Assembly (NCBI RefSeq): GCF_022539505.1
Contig: NC_061508.1
Location: forward strand, 32,234,256-32,298,255
Length of the DNA stretch: 64,000 bases
Origin: Lolium rigidum
Lineage: Eukaryota > Streptophyta > Magnoliopsida > Poales > Poaceae
Direction: 5' to 3'
Of the stretch, positions 1 to 11,003 are shown in pieces (position 1 is the stretch's first letter; every line of letters begins with the position of its first letter). The notes below the pieces were generated by a model. It saw only the letters and a list, made by a program, of their open reading frames with translations, was not told where the DNA came from and searched no databases. A program made the position numbers and the translations under genes.

Positions 1-325
1 ATATTCTTTGATGATGGGTATTGAAGGATGGGGGCCGATACATAAATCGGCCGTAAAAATTCAAAAAAATTTAAGCACAGCCGATGCGCAGACATCGACT
101 TAAGGATAGAAAGCCGATGCGTGGCCATCGACTTAAGAGGTATAACTGTTATAAGCAGAAGGTCAATGGAGCAGGAAGTGGGCCACGAAGAGAGACTCGA
201 TGGACCAATGCCAATGCCTAGAGCAGCCTGGACATGCGGATCAGGTTAAGGATGGGTTGCATCAGATCCACCAAAGGGAAGGACCCGATCTGACCTGCAA
301 GGCGCGAGAAGTGGACTGAAGAAGC

Positions 326-532
326 TCGGGGGGCAGCTCACCCTGAAGGTTCTCTGCTCTAGAGAGCCGATTTTGTTGAAATCGCTGGTTCTACAGTATA
401 ATTTGGAAGCCGATGGTGGCACCTGTGGCTGACTCACTACCTTTCTCGCCTTAACTGAGGCTCGGGGGGCAGATTGTCCTGAAGGACCCTTTGCTATAGG
501 GAGCCGATTTTGTTGAAATCGGCTGACTCTAC
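326..532 (+). repeat. Two copies of a CTCGGGGGGCA + AGCCGAT module
   Basis: Two related blocks (about 326-400 and 455-532) each hold a purine tract GCTCGGGGGGCAG, then CTGAAGG, then AGCCGATTTTGTTGAAATCG, which can fold back on itself. The same module recurs in A2 (about 26985-27055) and A4 (about 45840-46005). The purine tract resembles a polypurine tract but is far from the LTR. Function unknown. Confidence 0.6.
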
Positions 533-1082
533 GTCTCAGCTGTTGAGGAATAGTTGCTGCGGAAAAAACGGAGCAGGAGCCTGTCCTGCAGAAGTATCAT
601 CTCCAGCCTCTGGGTTGAGTTAGCAATGGTCTCAGAGAGCCCCTGAAAGCAAAGGGGATTTGGAAGAGAAGGGTCTGGCAGGAAAATGTCTGAAAACCTG
701 AGGTTAATGATGAGGCCAGGCGTTATTTCAGGGGTTTTGCCGTTTAGTCCAGCATTACGCTCAGTGACTGCGGATTGGGCCTGTTCGGTTGGAAGTTTGG
801 GGGATCTGAATTTGAGCAAGGTTCGCAGGTTACCGGTGCGTTGCCATCGGCTTATTGAGTGGTGATCAAATTAACAATCGGCCAAATCAGTACGAAAAGA
901 AATCGGCGAAATCAAATTGGGGAAACTTCTTCATTAATGAACAGGATTTCTTACAAAGGAAGAGCCGATTGCTCAAAGAAGAACAAAAGAAGGGTCTATT
1001 GACCAATCTACTACTGCTAGGCCTACACTAGTAGATCCTAATCTACGGGCCATCGCTGCCCTCGTCGTCATCCTCGGAACTC

Positions 1083-1496
1083 TCATCGGCACCTGCCGCC
1101 GATGGGCTCCTCGTCGCTACTCCCGTAGCCCTCTACGGGAGCTTCATCCTCGTCTTCATCGTCGCTGCTCGTCGTCGTCCCACCACATGCGGAGGCGTTT
1201 CGCCGGCGGGTAGCCCTCGAGGGAGTCGTCGTCGTCGTCTTCCTCTTCCTCTTCTTCGGAGGTGGGGCAGCCGTCCCGGGGGAACCGGTCGTCCTCGCTT
1301 TCGACTCCAGTTCCCCGTCGGCGAGGAACTGGAGATCTTCATCCCCCCTGGTCAAGGACTGGTCGTCTTCGGACCAGATGGAGGAGGCGTGGTCTTCCTG
1401 GTCCCATTCTTCTGGGGCGCGAATGTCCGGCGGCGTCTCGCGGGAGGAGGAGGACCCATAGGAAAGGCCGGAAGAGGATGAGGAGGAAGAAGACAT
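1083..1496 (-). CDS. Antisense Ser/acidic-rich ORF of element A1 (unknown function)
   Basis: This open frame of about 137 codons runs opposite to the element's own transcription. The start at 1496 is chosen because it has a strong plant context (GCCACCATG) and because A4 keeps the same leader just upstream. The protein begins with a serine run (residues 2-9), has acidic/Trp segments, a basic KKRKRK stretch that looks like a nuclear localisation signal, a threonine run, and an acidic EDEDE tail. No enzymatic domain is recognised. A longer reading from 1778 adds sequence with no clear features. A4 has the homologous region with frame damage. It may be the first exon of a captured plant gene. 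Confidence 0.5.
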   Translation of the reverse strand: MSSSSSSSSGLSYGSSSSRETPPDIRAPEEWDQEDHASSIWSEDDQSLTRGDEDLQFLADGELESKARTTGSPGTAAPPPKKRKRKTTTTTPSRATRRRNASACGGTTTSSDDEDEDEAPVEGYGSSDEEPIGGRCR

Positions 1497-1993
1497 GGTG
1501 GCACGGAAGGGTTTTTGGGTGCTAATGCGAGGAGGATGAAGGAGGAGCAAGCTGTTTAGAACGGTTAAATAAAAGGGATATGAGGGAGATTCAATGCCAC
1601 AGCAGTTTCCGAGGAGATGGTGCCCAACGAGAAAATTTCGCCGAGCCACGTGGAGAAGTGGAAAGGGCAAGGCATCATGATGAAGGATTCTGCGGCAGGT
1701 TCCGCTCTCGCCACGACATGACCCAACGAAAGAAAGCGTAATGATTTTGGAAATATCATTTCCAAAACCGAGGGGCATGTGTTATCACCAGAATTTGACC
1801 GGATCAGAGGTGGGCCGTGATCAAGATGGGCTTGAAGATTACATACAGAAGAAATACGTGAATCGGCCTTATATGCAACGTTTGGGCTAGTTTGCCCTTG
1901 TATCTGTAACATATTAGATTACGAGTCGGTTAGGAGTTAGAGTTTTACCCGTGCACGGTTAGGTGCACGCCTGAATTAGAAAGTCCCTTGGAC

Positions 1994-2000
1994 TATAAAT
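1994..2000 (+). promoter_or_regulatory. TATA box of the A-family LTR promoter
   Basis: The string TATAAAT lies in GGACTATAAATATGTATC, a context kept in all four A-family LTRs. Transcription would start about 25-35 bp downstream, so the three hairpins at 2104-2310 would lie in the RNA leader. The start site is inferred, not seen. Confidence 0.65.
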
Positions 2001-2103
2001 ATGTATCTAGGGTTTATGGAATAAACAACAACCAACGTTCAACACAATCAATCTCGGCGCATCGCCAACTCCTTCGTCTCGAGGGTTTCTCCGGTAAGCA
2101 CCA

Positions 2104-2310
2104 TGCTGCCTAGATCGCATCTTGCGATCTAGGCAGCACAAGCCTACCTACGTTGTTCATGCGTTGCTCGTGCTGAAGCCTTTTTGATGGCGAGCAACGT
2201 AGTTATCTTAGATGTGTTAGGGTTAGCATTGTTCTTCGTATCATATGCTGTCGTAGTGCAACCCTTATACATCTAGCCGCCCTTACACCTATCTTAGGTG
2301 TAGGGGCGGC
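2104..2310 (+). other. Three consecutive hairpins in the LTR leader
   Basis: Hairpin 1 (2104-2138) has a perfect 16-bp stem, TGCTGCCTAGATCGCA and its reverse complement, around a TCT loop. Hairpin 2 (2162-2199) pairs CGTTGCTCG with CGAGCAACG around a 20-nt loop. Hairpin 3 (2276-2310) pairs GCCGCCCTTACACCTA with a partner differing by one G that could make a U-G wobble, again around TCT. Equivalent hairpins are found in the other three LTR copies, with small changes. Confidence 0.8.
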
Positions 2311-2943
2311 ACCCCGCTTGATCATTGTTTAGTAGATCCGATCCGTTACGGTTGCTCCTTGTTCTTCAAGGATTAGTTTAATATCCGCAATAGTTAGGTA
2401 TTACAAAGGGTTGGAGGATCCAGCGGCGTGTAGGGTGGAGTTTGCTAGCCCTAGACAGGATGTTCCGGGGATCAACCTCATGTTGGTTTTTAGGCCCTGT
2501 CTAGGATCGGCTTACGGTCACCGTACGCGAGCGCGAGGCCCAATCGTGTGTAGGATGATCCGATTATGCGGTGAAAACCCTAAATCGTCGTAGATCGCTT
2601 TAACTGTATCTTGATCAAGCAGGACCACCATATATTCGTGCACCTCGTACGAATCATGGGTGGATCGACTCTTTGAGCCGATTCACAGGACAACCTGAGA
2701 GCCGATCGAGGCTCGTATTTAACGTTTACGTGTATGCCATGCAGGAAACTAAGCGAGGCATCATCCAACACCTTCCTGACCAGGTATAGGTCGGGTGGCA
2801 CGCCCTTGCGACAGCATCGGACGTGTGACCAGAAGGCTTTGCGGGCCGTCGCTCTGAGGGACTGGGGACAGCCGCAGCCCTAGTTGTTCCCGGCTCTACG
2901 GTGTTGCCAGTCGCTGCCCGCCGGTGGGTTTCTGACCGCAACA

Positions 2944-3264
2944 ATATTACAAGTAATGGTGAAGTCAAATGGGTCTAGGGTCAAAATTTGCAAAAATGGC
3001 ATAAGCCATAAGTTAGGGTTTTTAGGGTTTTACTCTTATTTGATTTCTTTCTCTTTTTGAAACATTTGGTTGGTGATCTTCACTTGATCACTTTAGGGTT
3101 TTAGAGTTCATCACATAGAGAATAAAACAATCATCATGGCATATCACTCAAAATGCACAAGTCCTATGCAGGGTACTATATGCAATTGAAAAGTTTTTGT
3201 TGGTTCTGAAATTTGGATCTCTGGAACTTTGCTTCTCTCTTTTATTGAAATTTGGGATGTTACA
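2944..3264 (-). repeat. Partial 3' LTR of element B
   Basis: These 321 bp match 31216-31536 with two substitutions by eye. The outer end in B's direction is TGTAACATCCC (complement of 3264-3254). The rest of this LTR is displaced beyond the window by the A1 insertion. Confidence 0.9.
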
Positions 3265-3278
3265 AACCCTTTCCCCTT
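3265..3278 (-). other. Polypurine tract of element B
   Basis: On the minus strand the sequence AAGGGGAAAGGGTT lies directly before the LTR start TGTAACATCC. This is the expected place and composition for plus-strand DNA priming. Confidence 0.8.
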
Positions 3279-3311
3279 ACAAAAGATCTCGTCCCGAGAT
3301 CTTAAAGAAAA

Positions 3312-5926
3312 TTAGGTGCTAAAGTGATCTGGGTATTCTTTCTTCATGTCTTCCTCTCGTTCCCAAGTGGCTTCATCTTCAGTATGGTTGCTCCACTGTA
3401 TCTTCAGAAACTTGATGCTTCGGGTGCGAGTGGTTCTGTATGCTTCCTCCAGGATGCGAATCGGCACTTCGCGGTACGTCAGGTCTTGGTTGATATCCAC
3501 CGATCGATGATCGATGTTCTTGAACACTTCGGTCTTCTCGGGGACTTCTAGGCACTTCCGGAGGAGTGAGATGTGAAACACGTCGTGCACAGCCGACATT
3601 TCTTCAGGTAACTCCAGTTGATAGGACACTTCACCTCGGCGGCTGAGAACTTTGAAGGGTCCGACATATCGGGGTGCAAGCTTTCCTTTCAGCTGAAATC
3701 TCTGCATTCCTTTCAGGGGGGATACCTTGAGATAGACAAAATCTCCGATCTCGAAGGTCATCTCTCGACGTCTCTTGTCGGCGTAGCTCTTCTGCCTTGA
3801 TTGCGCTGTCTTGAGGTACTCGCGGATCTTGTGCACTTTCTCTTCGGCTTCACGAAGAACATCGGGTCCAAAGACTTGGCTTTGTCCGACTTCCGACCAG
3901 TTCAGGGGGGTACGGCACTTCCTTCCGTACAAAGCTTCAAAGGGGGCCATCTGTAAGCTGGCTTGGTAGCTATTGTTGTAAGAGAATTCTGCGTAAGGCA
4001 AGCAGTCTTCCCACTTGGATCCGTACTCCAGTACACATGCTCTCGGCATGTCCTCCGATGTCTGGTTGACTCTTTCCGTCTGTCCATCGGTCTGCGGGTG
4101 ATAGGCGGTGCTGAAATTCAGACGGATTCCTAGGCCTTCGTGCACTTTCTGCCAGAATCTTGAGGTGAATTGTGATCCTCTATCTGACACAATCGACTTC
4201 GGGGTTCCGTCCAGAGCGACAATTCTGGAGATGTACAATTCAGCTAACTTCGGGCCTTGGTACGTGGTCTTGACGGCGATGAAATGAGCTACCTTGGTCA
4301 ATCTATCAACCACTACCCATATGGAATCATTGCCTTTGCTGGATTTGGGCAAACCTGTGATAAAGTCCATTCCTACCGAATCCCACTTCCATTCTGGAAT
4401 CTGTAGGGGTTGCAGCAGTCCTGCGGGTCGTTGATGTTCCGCCTTAACTCTCTAACAAATATCACACTTGGCGATGTAGCTTCCGATCTCTCTCTTCATT
4501 CCATGCCACCAAAATTGCTCCTTCAAGTCTTGATACATCTTGGTACCTCCGGGGTGAATTGAATAAAGGGTGTCATGGGCTTCTTGCAGAATGACTTGCT
4601 TCAAGTCTGAGTCCGATGGTACGCAGAGGCGTCCTTTGTACCAAAGAACTCCGGCTTCATCTACGGTGAATCCTGGTGCTTTTCCTGCAACTATCTGCTT
4701 CTTGATTCCGTCAATGCTGGCATTTTCCTTCTGTGCTTCCTTGATCTGACCAATCAAAGTGGGCTGAAGCTCTATGCTGGCTAGGAATCCCTCACTAACT
4801 AGTTCCATTCTAAACTGCTCAAACTCTTGGTAGAGAGTAGGTTGTTCTTCTGCTAGCATGGAGTTCAACTGACACGGCAGTCTACTCAGTGCATCTGCTA
4901 CCACATTGGCCTTGCCGGGGTGGTAGTGAATTTCCATATCATAGTCCTTGATCAACTCTAACCATCTTCTCTGCCTCATATTCAACTCCTTCTGTGTGAA
5001 GATATACTTCAGGCTTTTGTGATCCGAATAGATCTCGCAGCGATTACCCATGAGGTAATGACGCCATACCTTCAGTGCTAAAACTACAGCTGCAAGCTCG
5101 AGGTCATGGGTTGGATAGTTCTGCTCATGCTGCTTTAGTTGTCTAGACAGATAAGATATCATCTTGCCTTCTTGCATCAACACGCATCCAAGACCAATCT
5201 TGGAGGCGTCACAATAGACGTCAAATGGCTTGGTGATGTCCGGCATGATAAGGATTGGGGCTGATGTCAGTCTACTCTTGAGTTGTTGGAAACTCTCTTC
5301 ACATTTGTCAGTCCATTCGAACTTCTTGTCCTTCTTCAGCAGTTGGGTCATTGGTCGAGCGATGCTCGAGAAGCCTTCGACAAATCTGCGGTAATATCCG
5401 GCTAATCCAAGAAAAGCGCGGACCTCGGTCTGGGTTGTTGGGGCTTTCCATTCTGCAACAGTCTTGATTTTGGCGGGATCTACGGCAATTCCTCCTGCAG
5501 ACAAGATATGTCCCAGGAATCCTACTTCTTTCAGCCAAAATTCACACTTGCTAAACTTAGCATACAACTGATGCTCCCGCAGGGTATCTAGGACAGCTTC
5601 CAGGTGTTGCTCATGTTCTTCTTCGGACTTGGAGTAGATTAGGATGTCATCGATGAACACAACGACAAACTTATCTAGGAAGTTCATGAAGATCTTGTTC
5701 ATGAGGTTCATGAAGTAAGCAGGGGCGTTGGTCAGTCCGAATGACATGACATTGTACTCGTACAATCCATATCTGGTGGTAAAGGCAGTTTTGGGAATAT
5801 CCGATGCACGAATCTTCAGTTGATGGTACCCAGTCCTAAGATCAATCTTCGAGAATACTACGGCACCGGTCAGTTGGTCAAACAGGTCTTCTATCTTTGG
5901 CAAGGGGTATTTGTTTTGATGGTGAC
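3312..5926 (-). pseudogene. B pol: RT, RNase H, integrase and chromodomain (interrupted)
   Basis: Read from 5926 down, the frame opens in the RT fingers ([14 protein letters not shown]) and passes the catalytic FIDD motif. RNase H follows, with [17 protein letters not shown] and NVVADALSR. The integrase zinc finger ends in KCDIC. An in-frame TAG at 4452-4454 then breaks the frame. The frame resumes through the integrase core (MDFITGLPKS, SDRGSQFTS, QTDGQTERVN supply the D, D and E) and ends in a chromodomain-like segment (PIRILEEAYR...FLKIQW) with stop at 3312. The upstream end of RT lies beyond the C insertion at 12602. Apart from the stop and the insertion, the reading frame is strikingly open. 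Function in life: copying and integrating the element. Confidence 0.92.
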
Positions 5927-7523
5927 TGATGCGTGCAGTCGACACGTCCGTTGGGAACCCCAAGAGGAAGGTGTGATGCGTACAGTAGCAAGTTTTCCCT
6001 CAGAAAGAAACCAAGGTTTATCGAACCAGGAGGAGCCAAGAAGCACGTTGAAGGTTGATGGCGGAGGAGTGTAGTGCGTCGCAACACCAGGGATTCCGGC
6101 GCCAACGTGGAACCTGCACAACACAACCAAAGTACTTTGCCCCAACGAAACAGTGAGGTTGTCAATCTCACCGGCTTGCTATAACAAAGGATTAGATGTA
6201 TAGTGTGGATGATGATTGTTTGCGAGAAAATAGTAGAACAAGTATTGCAAGTAGATTGTATTCAATGTAAAAGAATGGACCGGGGTCCACAGTTCACTAG
6301 AGGTGTCTCTCCCATAAGATAAATAGCATGTTGGGTGAACAAATTACAGTTGGGCAATTGACAAATAGAGAGGGCATGACCATGCACATACATGATATGA
6401 TGAGTATAGTGAGATTTAATTGGGCATTACGACAAAGTACATAGACCGCTATCCAGCATGCATCTATGCCTAAAAAGTCCACCTTCAGGTTATCATCCGA
6501 ACCCCTTCTAGTATTAAGTTGCAAACAACAGACAATTCAATTAAGTATGGTGCGTAATGTAATCAATAACTACATCCTCGGACATAGCATCAATGTTTTA
6601 TCCCTAGTGGCAACAGCACATCCACAACCTTAGAACTTTTCGTCACTCGTCCCGCATTTAATGGAGGCATGAACCCACTATCGAGCATAAATACTCCCTC
6701 TTGGAGTTAAGAGTAAAAACTTGGCCGGAGCCTCTACTAATAACGGAGAGCATGCAAGATCATAAACAACACATAGGTAATAGATTGATAATCAACATAA
6801 CATAGTATTCTCTATCCATCGGATCCCAACAAACACAACATATAGCATTACAGATAGATGATCTTGATCATGTTAGGCAGCTCACAAGATCCGAAAATGA
6901 AGCACATAAGGAGAAGACGACCATCTAGCTACTGCTATGGACCCATAGTCCAGGGTGAACTACTCACTCATCACTCCGGAGGCGACCATGGCGGTGAAGA
7001 GTCCTCCGGGAGATGATTCCCCTCTCCGGCAGGGTGCCGAAGGCGATCTCCTGAATCCCCCGAGATGGGATTGGCGGCGGCGACGTCTCTGGAAGGTTTT
7101 CCGTATCGTGGCTCTCGGTACTGGGGGTTTCGTGACGAAGACTATATGTAGGCGGAAGGGCAGGTCAAGAGGCGACGCGAGGGGCCCACACAACAGGTCC
7201 GCGCGGCCAGGAGGTGGGCCACGCCGCCCTGGCGTGTCGCCGCCTCGTCGCCTCACTTCGTTTCCCTTTCGGTCTTCTGGAAGCTTCGTGGAAAAATAGG
7301 CCCCTGGGCGTTGATTTCGTCCAATTCCGAGAATATTTCCTTACTAGGATTTCTGAAACCAAAAACGTACAGCAGAAAACAACAACTGGCTCTTCGGCAT
7401 CTCGTTAATAGGTTAGTGCCGGAAAATGCATAAATATGACATAAAGTATGCATAAAACATGTAGATATCATCAATAATGTGGCATGGAACATAAGAAATT
7501 ATTGATACGTCGGAGACGTATCG
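5927..7523 (-). repeat. 3' LTR of element C
   Basis: About 1597 bp, a close match to 11004-12596. On the minus strand it begins CGATACGTC, where the 5' copy has TGATACGTC, and ends GCACGCATCA. Short open frames inside it are mirrored in the other LTR and are not separate genes. Confidence 0.92.
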
Positions 7524-10121
7524 GCATCCCCAAGCTTAGTTCTTGCTCGTCCCGAGCGGTGTAAACGATAACAAAGATAATTTCTGGAGTGACATGCCAT
7601 CATAACCTTGATCATACTATTGTAAGCATATGTAATGAATGCAGCGATCAAAACAATGGTAATGACATGAGTAAACAAATGAATCATAAAGCAAAGACTT
7701 TTCATGAATAGTACTTTCAAGACAAGCATCAATAAGTCTTGCATAAGAGTTAACTCATAAAGTAATAAATCAAAGTAAAGGTATTGAAGCAACACAAAGG
7801 AAGATTAAGTTCCAGCGGTTGCTTTCAACTTGTAACATGTATATCTCATGGATATTGTCAATGTAAGGTAATATAACAAGTGCAATATGCAAGTATGTAG
7901 GAATCAATGCACAGTTCACACAAGTGTTTGCTTCTTGAGGTGGAGAGAGATAGGTGAACTGACTCAACATAAAAGTAAAAGAAAGGCCCTTCGCGAGAGG
8001 AAGCATTGATTGCTATATTTGTGCTAGAGCTTTGGTTTTGAAAACAAGAAACAATTTTGTCAACGGTAGTAATAAAGCATATGTATCATGTAAATTATAT
8101 CTTACAAGTTGCAAGCCTCATGCATAGTATACTAATAGTGCCCGCACCTTGTCCTAATTAGCTCGAACTACCGGGATTATCATCGCAATATACATGTTTT
8201 AACCAAGTGTCACAAAGGGGTACCTCTATGCCGCCTGTACAAAGGTCTAAGGAGAAAGTTCGCATTGGATTTCTCGCTTTTGATTATTCTCAACTTAGAC
8301 ATCCATACCGGGACAACATAGACAACAGATAATGGACTCCTCTTTAATGCATAAGCATGTAGCAACAATTAATGTTCTCATATGAGCTTGAGGATATATG
8401 TCCAAAACTGAAACTTCCACCATGATTCATGGCTTTAGTTAGCGGCCCAATGTTCTTCTCTAACATTATGCATGCTCTAACCATTAAATGAGTGGTAAAT
8501 CTCCCTTACTTCAGACAAGACGAACATGCATAGCAACTCACATGATATTCAACAAAGAGTAGTTGATGGCGTCCCCAGGAACATGGTTATCGCGCAACAA
8601 GCAACTTAATAAGAGATAAAGTGCATAATTACATATTCAATACCACAATAGTTTTTAAGCTATTTGTCCCATGAGCTATATATTGCAAAGGTAAAGAATG
8701 GAAATTTTAAAGGTAGCACTCAAGCAATTTACTTTGTAATGGCGGAGAAATACCATGTAGTAGGTAGGTATGGTGGACACAAATGGCATAGTGGTTGGCT
8801 CAAGGATTTTGGATGCATGAGAAATATTCCCTCTCGATACAAGGTTTAGGATAGCAAGGTTATTTGAAACAAACACAAGGATGAACCGGTGCAGCAAAAC
8901 TCACATAAAAGACATATTGTAAACATTATAAGACTCTACACCGTCTTCCTTGTTGTTCAAACTCAATACTAGAAATTATCTAGACTTTAGAGAGACCAAA
9001 TATGCAAACCAAATTTAGCAAGCTCTAGGTGTTTCTTCATTAATAGGTGCAAAGTATATGATGCAAGAGCTTAAACATGAGCACAAAAATTGCCAAGTAT
9101 CAAATTATTCAAGACATTTTAGAATTACTACATGTAGCATTTCCCGATTCCAACCATATAACAATTTAACGAAGAAGATTCAACCTTCGCCATGAATACT
9201 ATGAGTAAAGCCTAAGGACATATTTGTCCATATGCAACAGCGGAGCGTGTCTCTCTCCCACACAATGAATGCTAGGATCCATTTTATTCGAACAAAAACA
9301 AAAACAAAAACAAACCGACGCTCCAAGCGAAGCACATAAGATGTGATGGAATAAAAATATAGTTTCAGGGGAGGAACCTGATAATGTTGTCGATGAAGAA
9401 GGGGATGCCTTGGGCATCTCCAAGCTTAGACGCTTGAGTCTTCTTAAAATATGCAGGGGTGAACCACCGGGGCATCCCCAAGCTTAGAGCTTTCACTCTC
9501 CTTGATCATATTGTATCATCTCCCTCTCTTGATCCTTGAAAACTTCCTCCACACCAAACTCGAAACAACTCATTAGAGGGTTAGTGCATAATAAAAATTC
9601 ACATGTTCAGAGGTGACATAATCATTCTTAACACTTCTGGACATTGCACCAAGCTACTTGGACATTAATGGAACAAAGAAATTCATCCATCATAGCAAAA
9701 GAGGCAATGCGAAATAAAAGGCAGAATCTGTCAAAACGGAACAGTCCGTAAAGATGGATTTTATTGAGGCACCAGACTTGCTCAAATGAAAATGCTCAAA
9801 TTGAATGAAAGTTGCGTACATATCTGAGGATCACTCACGTAAATTGGCATAATTTTCTGAGCTACCTACAGAGAGTCAGGTCGAAATTCGTGACAGCGAA
9901 GAAATCTGTTTCTGCGCAGTAATCCAAATCTAGTATGAACCTTACTATCAACGACTTTACTTGGCACAACAATGCACAAAACTAATATAAGGAGAGGTTG
10001 CTACAGTAGTAAACAACTTCCAAGACTCAAATATAAAATAAAAGTACTGTAGTAAAAACATGGGTTGTCTCCCATAAGCGCTTTTCTTTAACGCCTTTCA
10101 GCTAGGCGCAGAAAGTGTATA
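7524..10121 (-). other. Non-coding 3' half of element C
   Basis: No credible coding region is seen. The stretch matches, in reverse complement, the non-coding 3' part of element D (about 36.6-40.5 kb). It contains the purine motif AAGCTTGGGGATGCC several times (near 7527-7541, 9409-9427 and 9464-9487) although only the copy beside the LTR is expected to serve as a polypurine tract. Confidence 0.75.
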
Positions 10122-10766
10122 TCAAGTATTATCAAGAGATGATGCATCGACAGCGGGGTTTGGAGTTTTCTCAACTATGCATTGTATCTTATCTATGTAA
10201 GTTTCAGAGGCTCCCTTTTCATTAGTCTTAGGCTTGCTATTTTCATCAAACAAATTTTCGGGAACAAGCCAAGCATAATTATTTTCTAGTGCCTCGCACA
10301 TTCCTAAGAGTTTGCACGGTATTGAGGTTTTAATATCCCCCTCATAATTAACTTGATTAATATAATTTTGTCTATCTTTTTCCATTTTTTCAAGGGTACT
10401 GGCAAAACTGGTATAAGAGCCTAGCATATTATATTTAGTGAAGACTTTTCTAGCTTCTCTTGCTATTCCCCCAAATTCTTTAAGAAGGGTTTCTAATACA
10501 AAATCTTTCTTTTCTCCTCCTTCCATATCACTAAGTGTAAGAAACATATGTTGAATTACGGGATTGAGATTAACAAATCTAGCTTCTAACGCGTGTACTA
10601 AAGAGGCAACAGCAATTTCATAAGTGGGAGCAAGTTCTACCAAGTGTCTATCTTCAAAATCTTCAGCCGTACTAATATGAGTGAAAAAATCTTCTATATT
10701 ATCTTTCCCGAGGATAGACCCTCGGCCTACCGGTACATCTTTAAGAATAAACCTAGGAGGAAACAT
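10122..10766 (-). CDS. Element C internal ORF, unknown function (214 aa)
   Basis: The start at 10766 is the first ATG that gives the compact protein beginning MFPPRFILKDVPVG. An upstream extension runs into AT-rich leader with no sense. The protein is mostly helical and charged, with LEKMEKDRQNYINQ as a possible coiled coil, and has no zinc finger, protease or polymerase motif. It is the only substantial ORF in C and lies about 200 bases from the PBS, where gag would usually be. It may be a diverged structural protein or an accessory product. I do not recognise a named domain. Confidence 0.7.
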   Translation of the reverse strand: MFPPRFILKDVPVGRGSILGKDNIEDFFTHISTAEDFEDRHLVELAPTYEIAVASLVHALEARFVNLNPVIQHMFLTLSDMEGGEKKDFVLETLLKEFGGIAREARKVFTKYNMLGSYTSFASTLEKMEKDRQNYINQVNYEGDIKTSIPCKLLGMCEALENNYAWLVPENLFDENSKPKTNEKGASETYIDKIQCIVEKTPNPAVDASSLDNT

Positions 10767-10975
10767 GTTGAAATAAGTGAAGCAAATGCAGGTAACTAAT
10801 TTTTTGTGTTTTTGATATATAGAGTGCAAGACAGTAAATAAAGTAAAGCTAGCAACTAATTTTTTTGTGTTTTGATATAATGCAGCAAACAAAAAAAGTA
10901 AATAAAATAAAGCAAGACAAAAACAAAGTAAAGAGATTGGATTGTGGAGACTCCCCTTGCAGCGTGTCTTGATCT

Positions 10976-10993
10976 CCCCGGCAACGGCGCCAG
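10976..10993 (-). other. Primer-binding site of element C
   Basis: On the minus strand CTGGCGCCGTTGCCGGGG lies 10 bases inside the 5' LTR. D and E carry nearly the same sequence at the same position. The matching tRNA is not assigned here. Confidence 0.7.
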
Positions 10994-11003
10994 AAAAAGA
11001 GCT

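Larger units (their letters stand above)
1..2943 (+). mobile_element. A1: 3' part of a non-autonomous gypsy-like LTR retrotransposon
   Basis: This is the 3' portion of an A-family element; the 5' LTR and gag lie beyond the left edge. Bases 1-1779 match the internal 3' region of A4 (45.5-47.1 kb) in the same order, and a full LTR follows (1780-2943). No reverse transcriptase or integrase is seen in any A copy here, so the family looks non-autonomous. The element lies inside the 3' LTR of element B: B sequence resumes at 2944 with ATATT, the expected target-site duplication, whose partner is off-window. Membership in the Tat branch of Ty3/gypsy is inferred from the gag of the sister copies and the antisense ORF. 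Confidence 0.85.
1780..2943 (+). repeat. LTR of element A1 (3' LTR)
   Basis: This 1164-bp LTR starts TGTTATCACC and ends GACCGCAACA. It is preceded by a purine-rich tract ending AGGGGCA. Highly similar copies lie at 18471-19643, 29157-30318 and 47149-48313. A TATA box at 1994-2000 marks the likely U3/R border, and three hairpins follow it. Confidence 0.92.

Noticed and set aside
2104..2138. Perfect hairpin considered as a transcription terminator or attC-like site
   Set aside because: The context is a plant LTR, there is no U tract, and it is repeated in all LTR copies; bacterial-type functions do not apply.
6955..7299. 114-codon ORF, repeated at 12031-12375
   Set aside because: It is inside both LTRs of C and mirrors itself there; sequence is LTR R/U5-like, not a protein.
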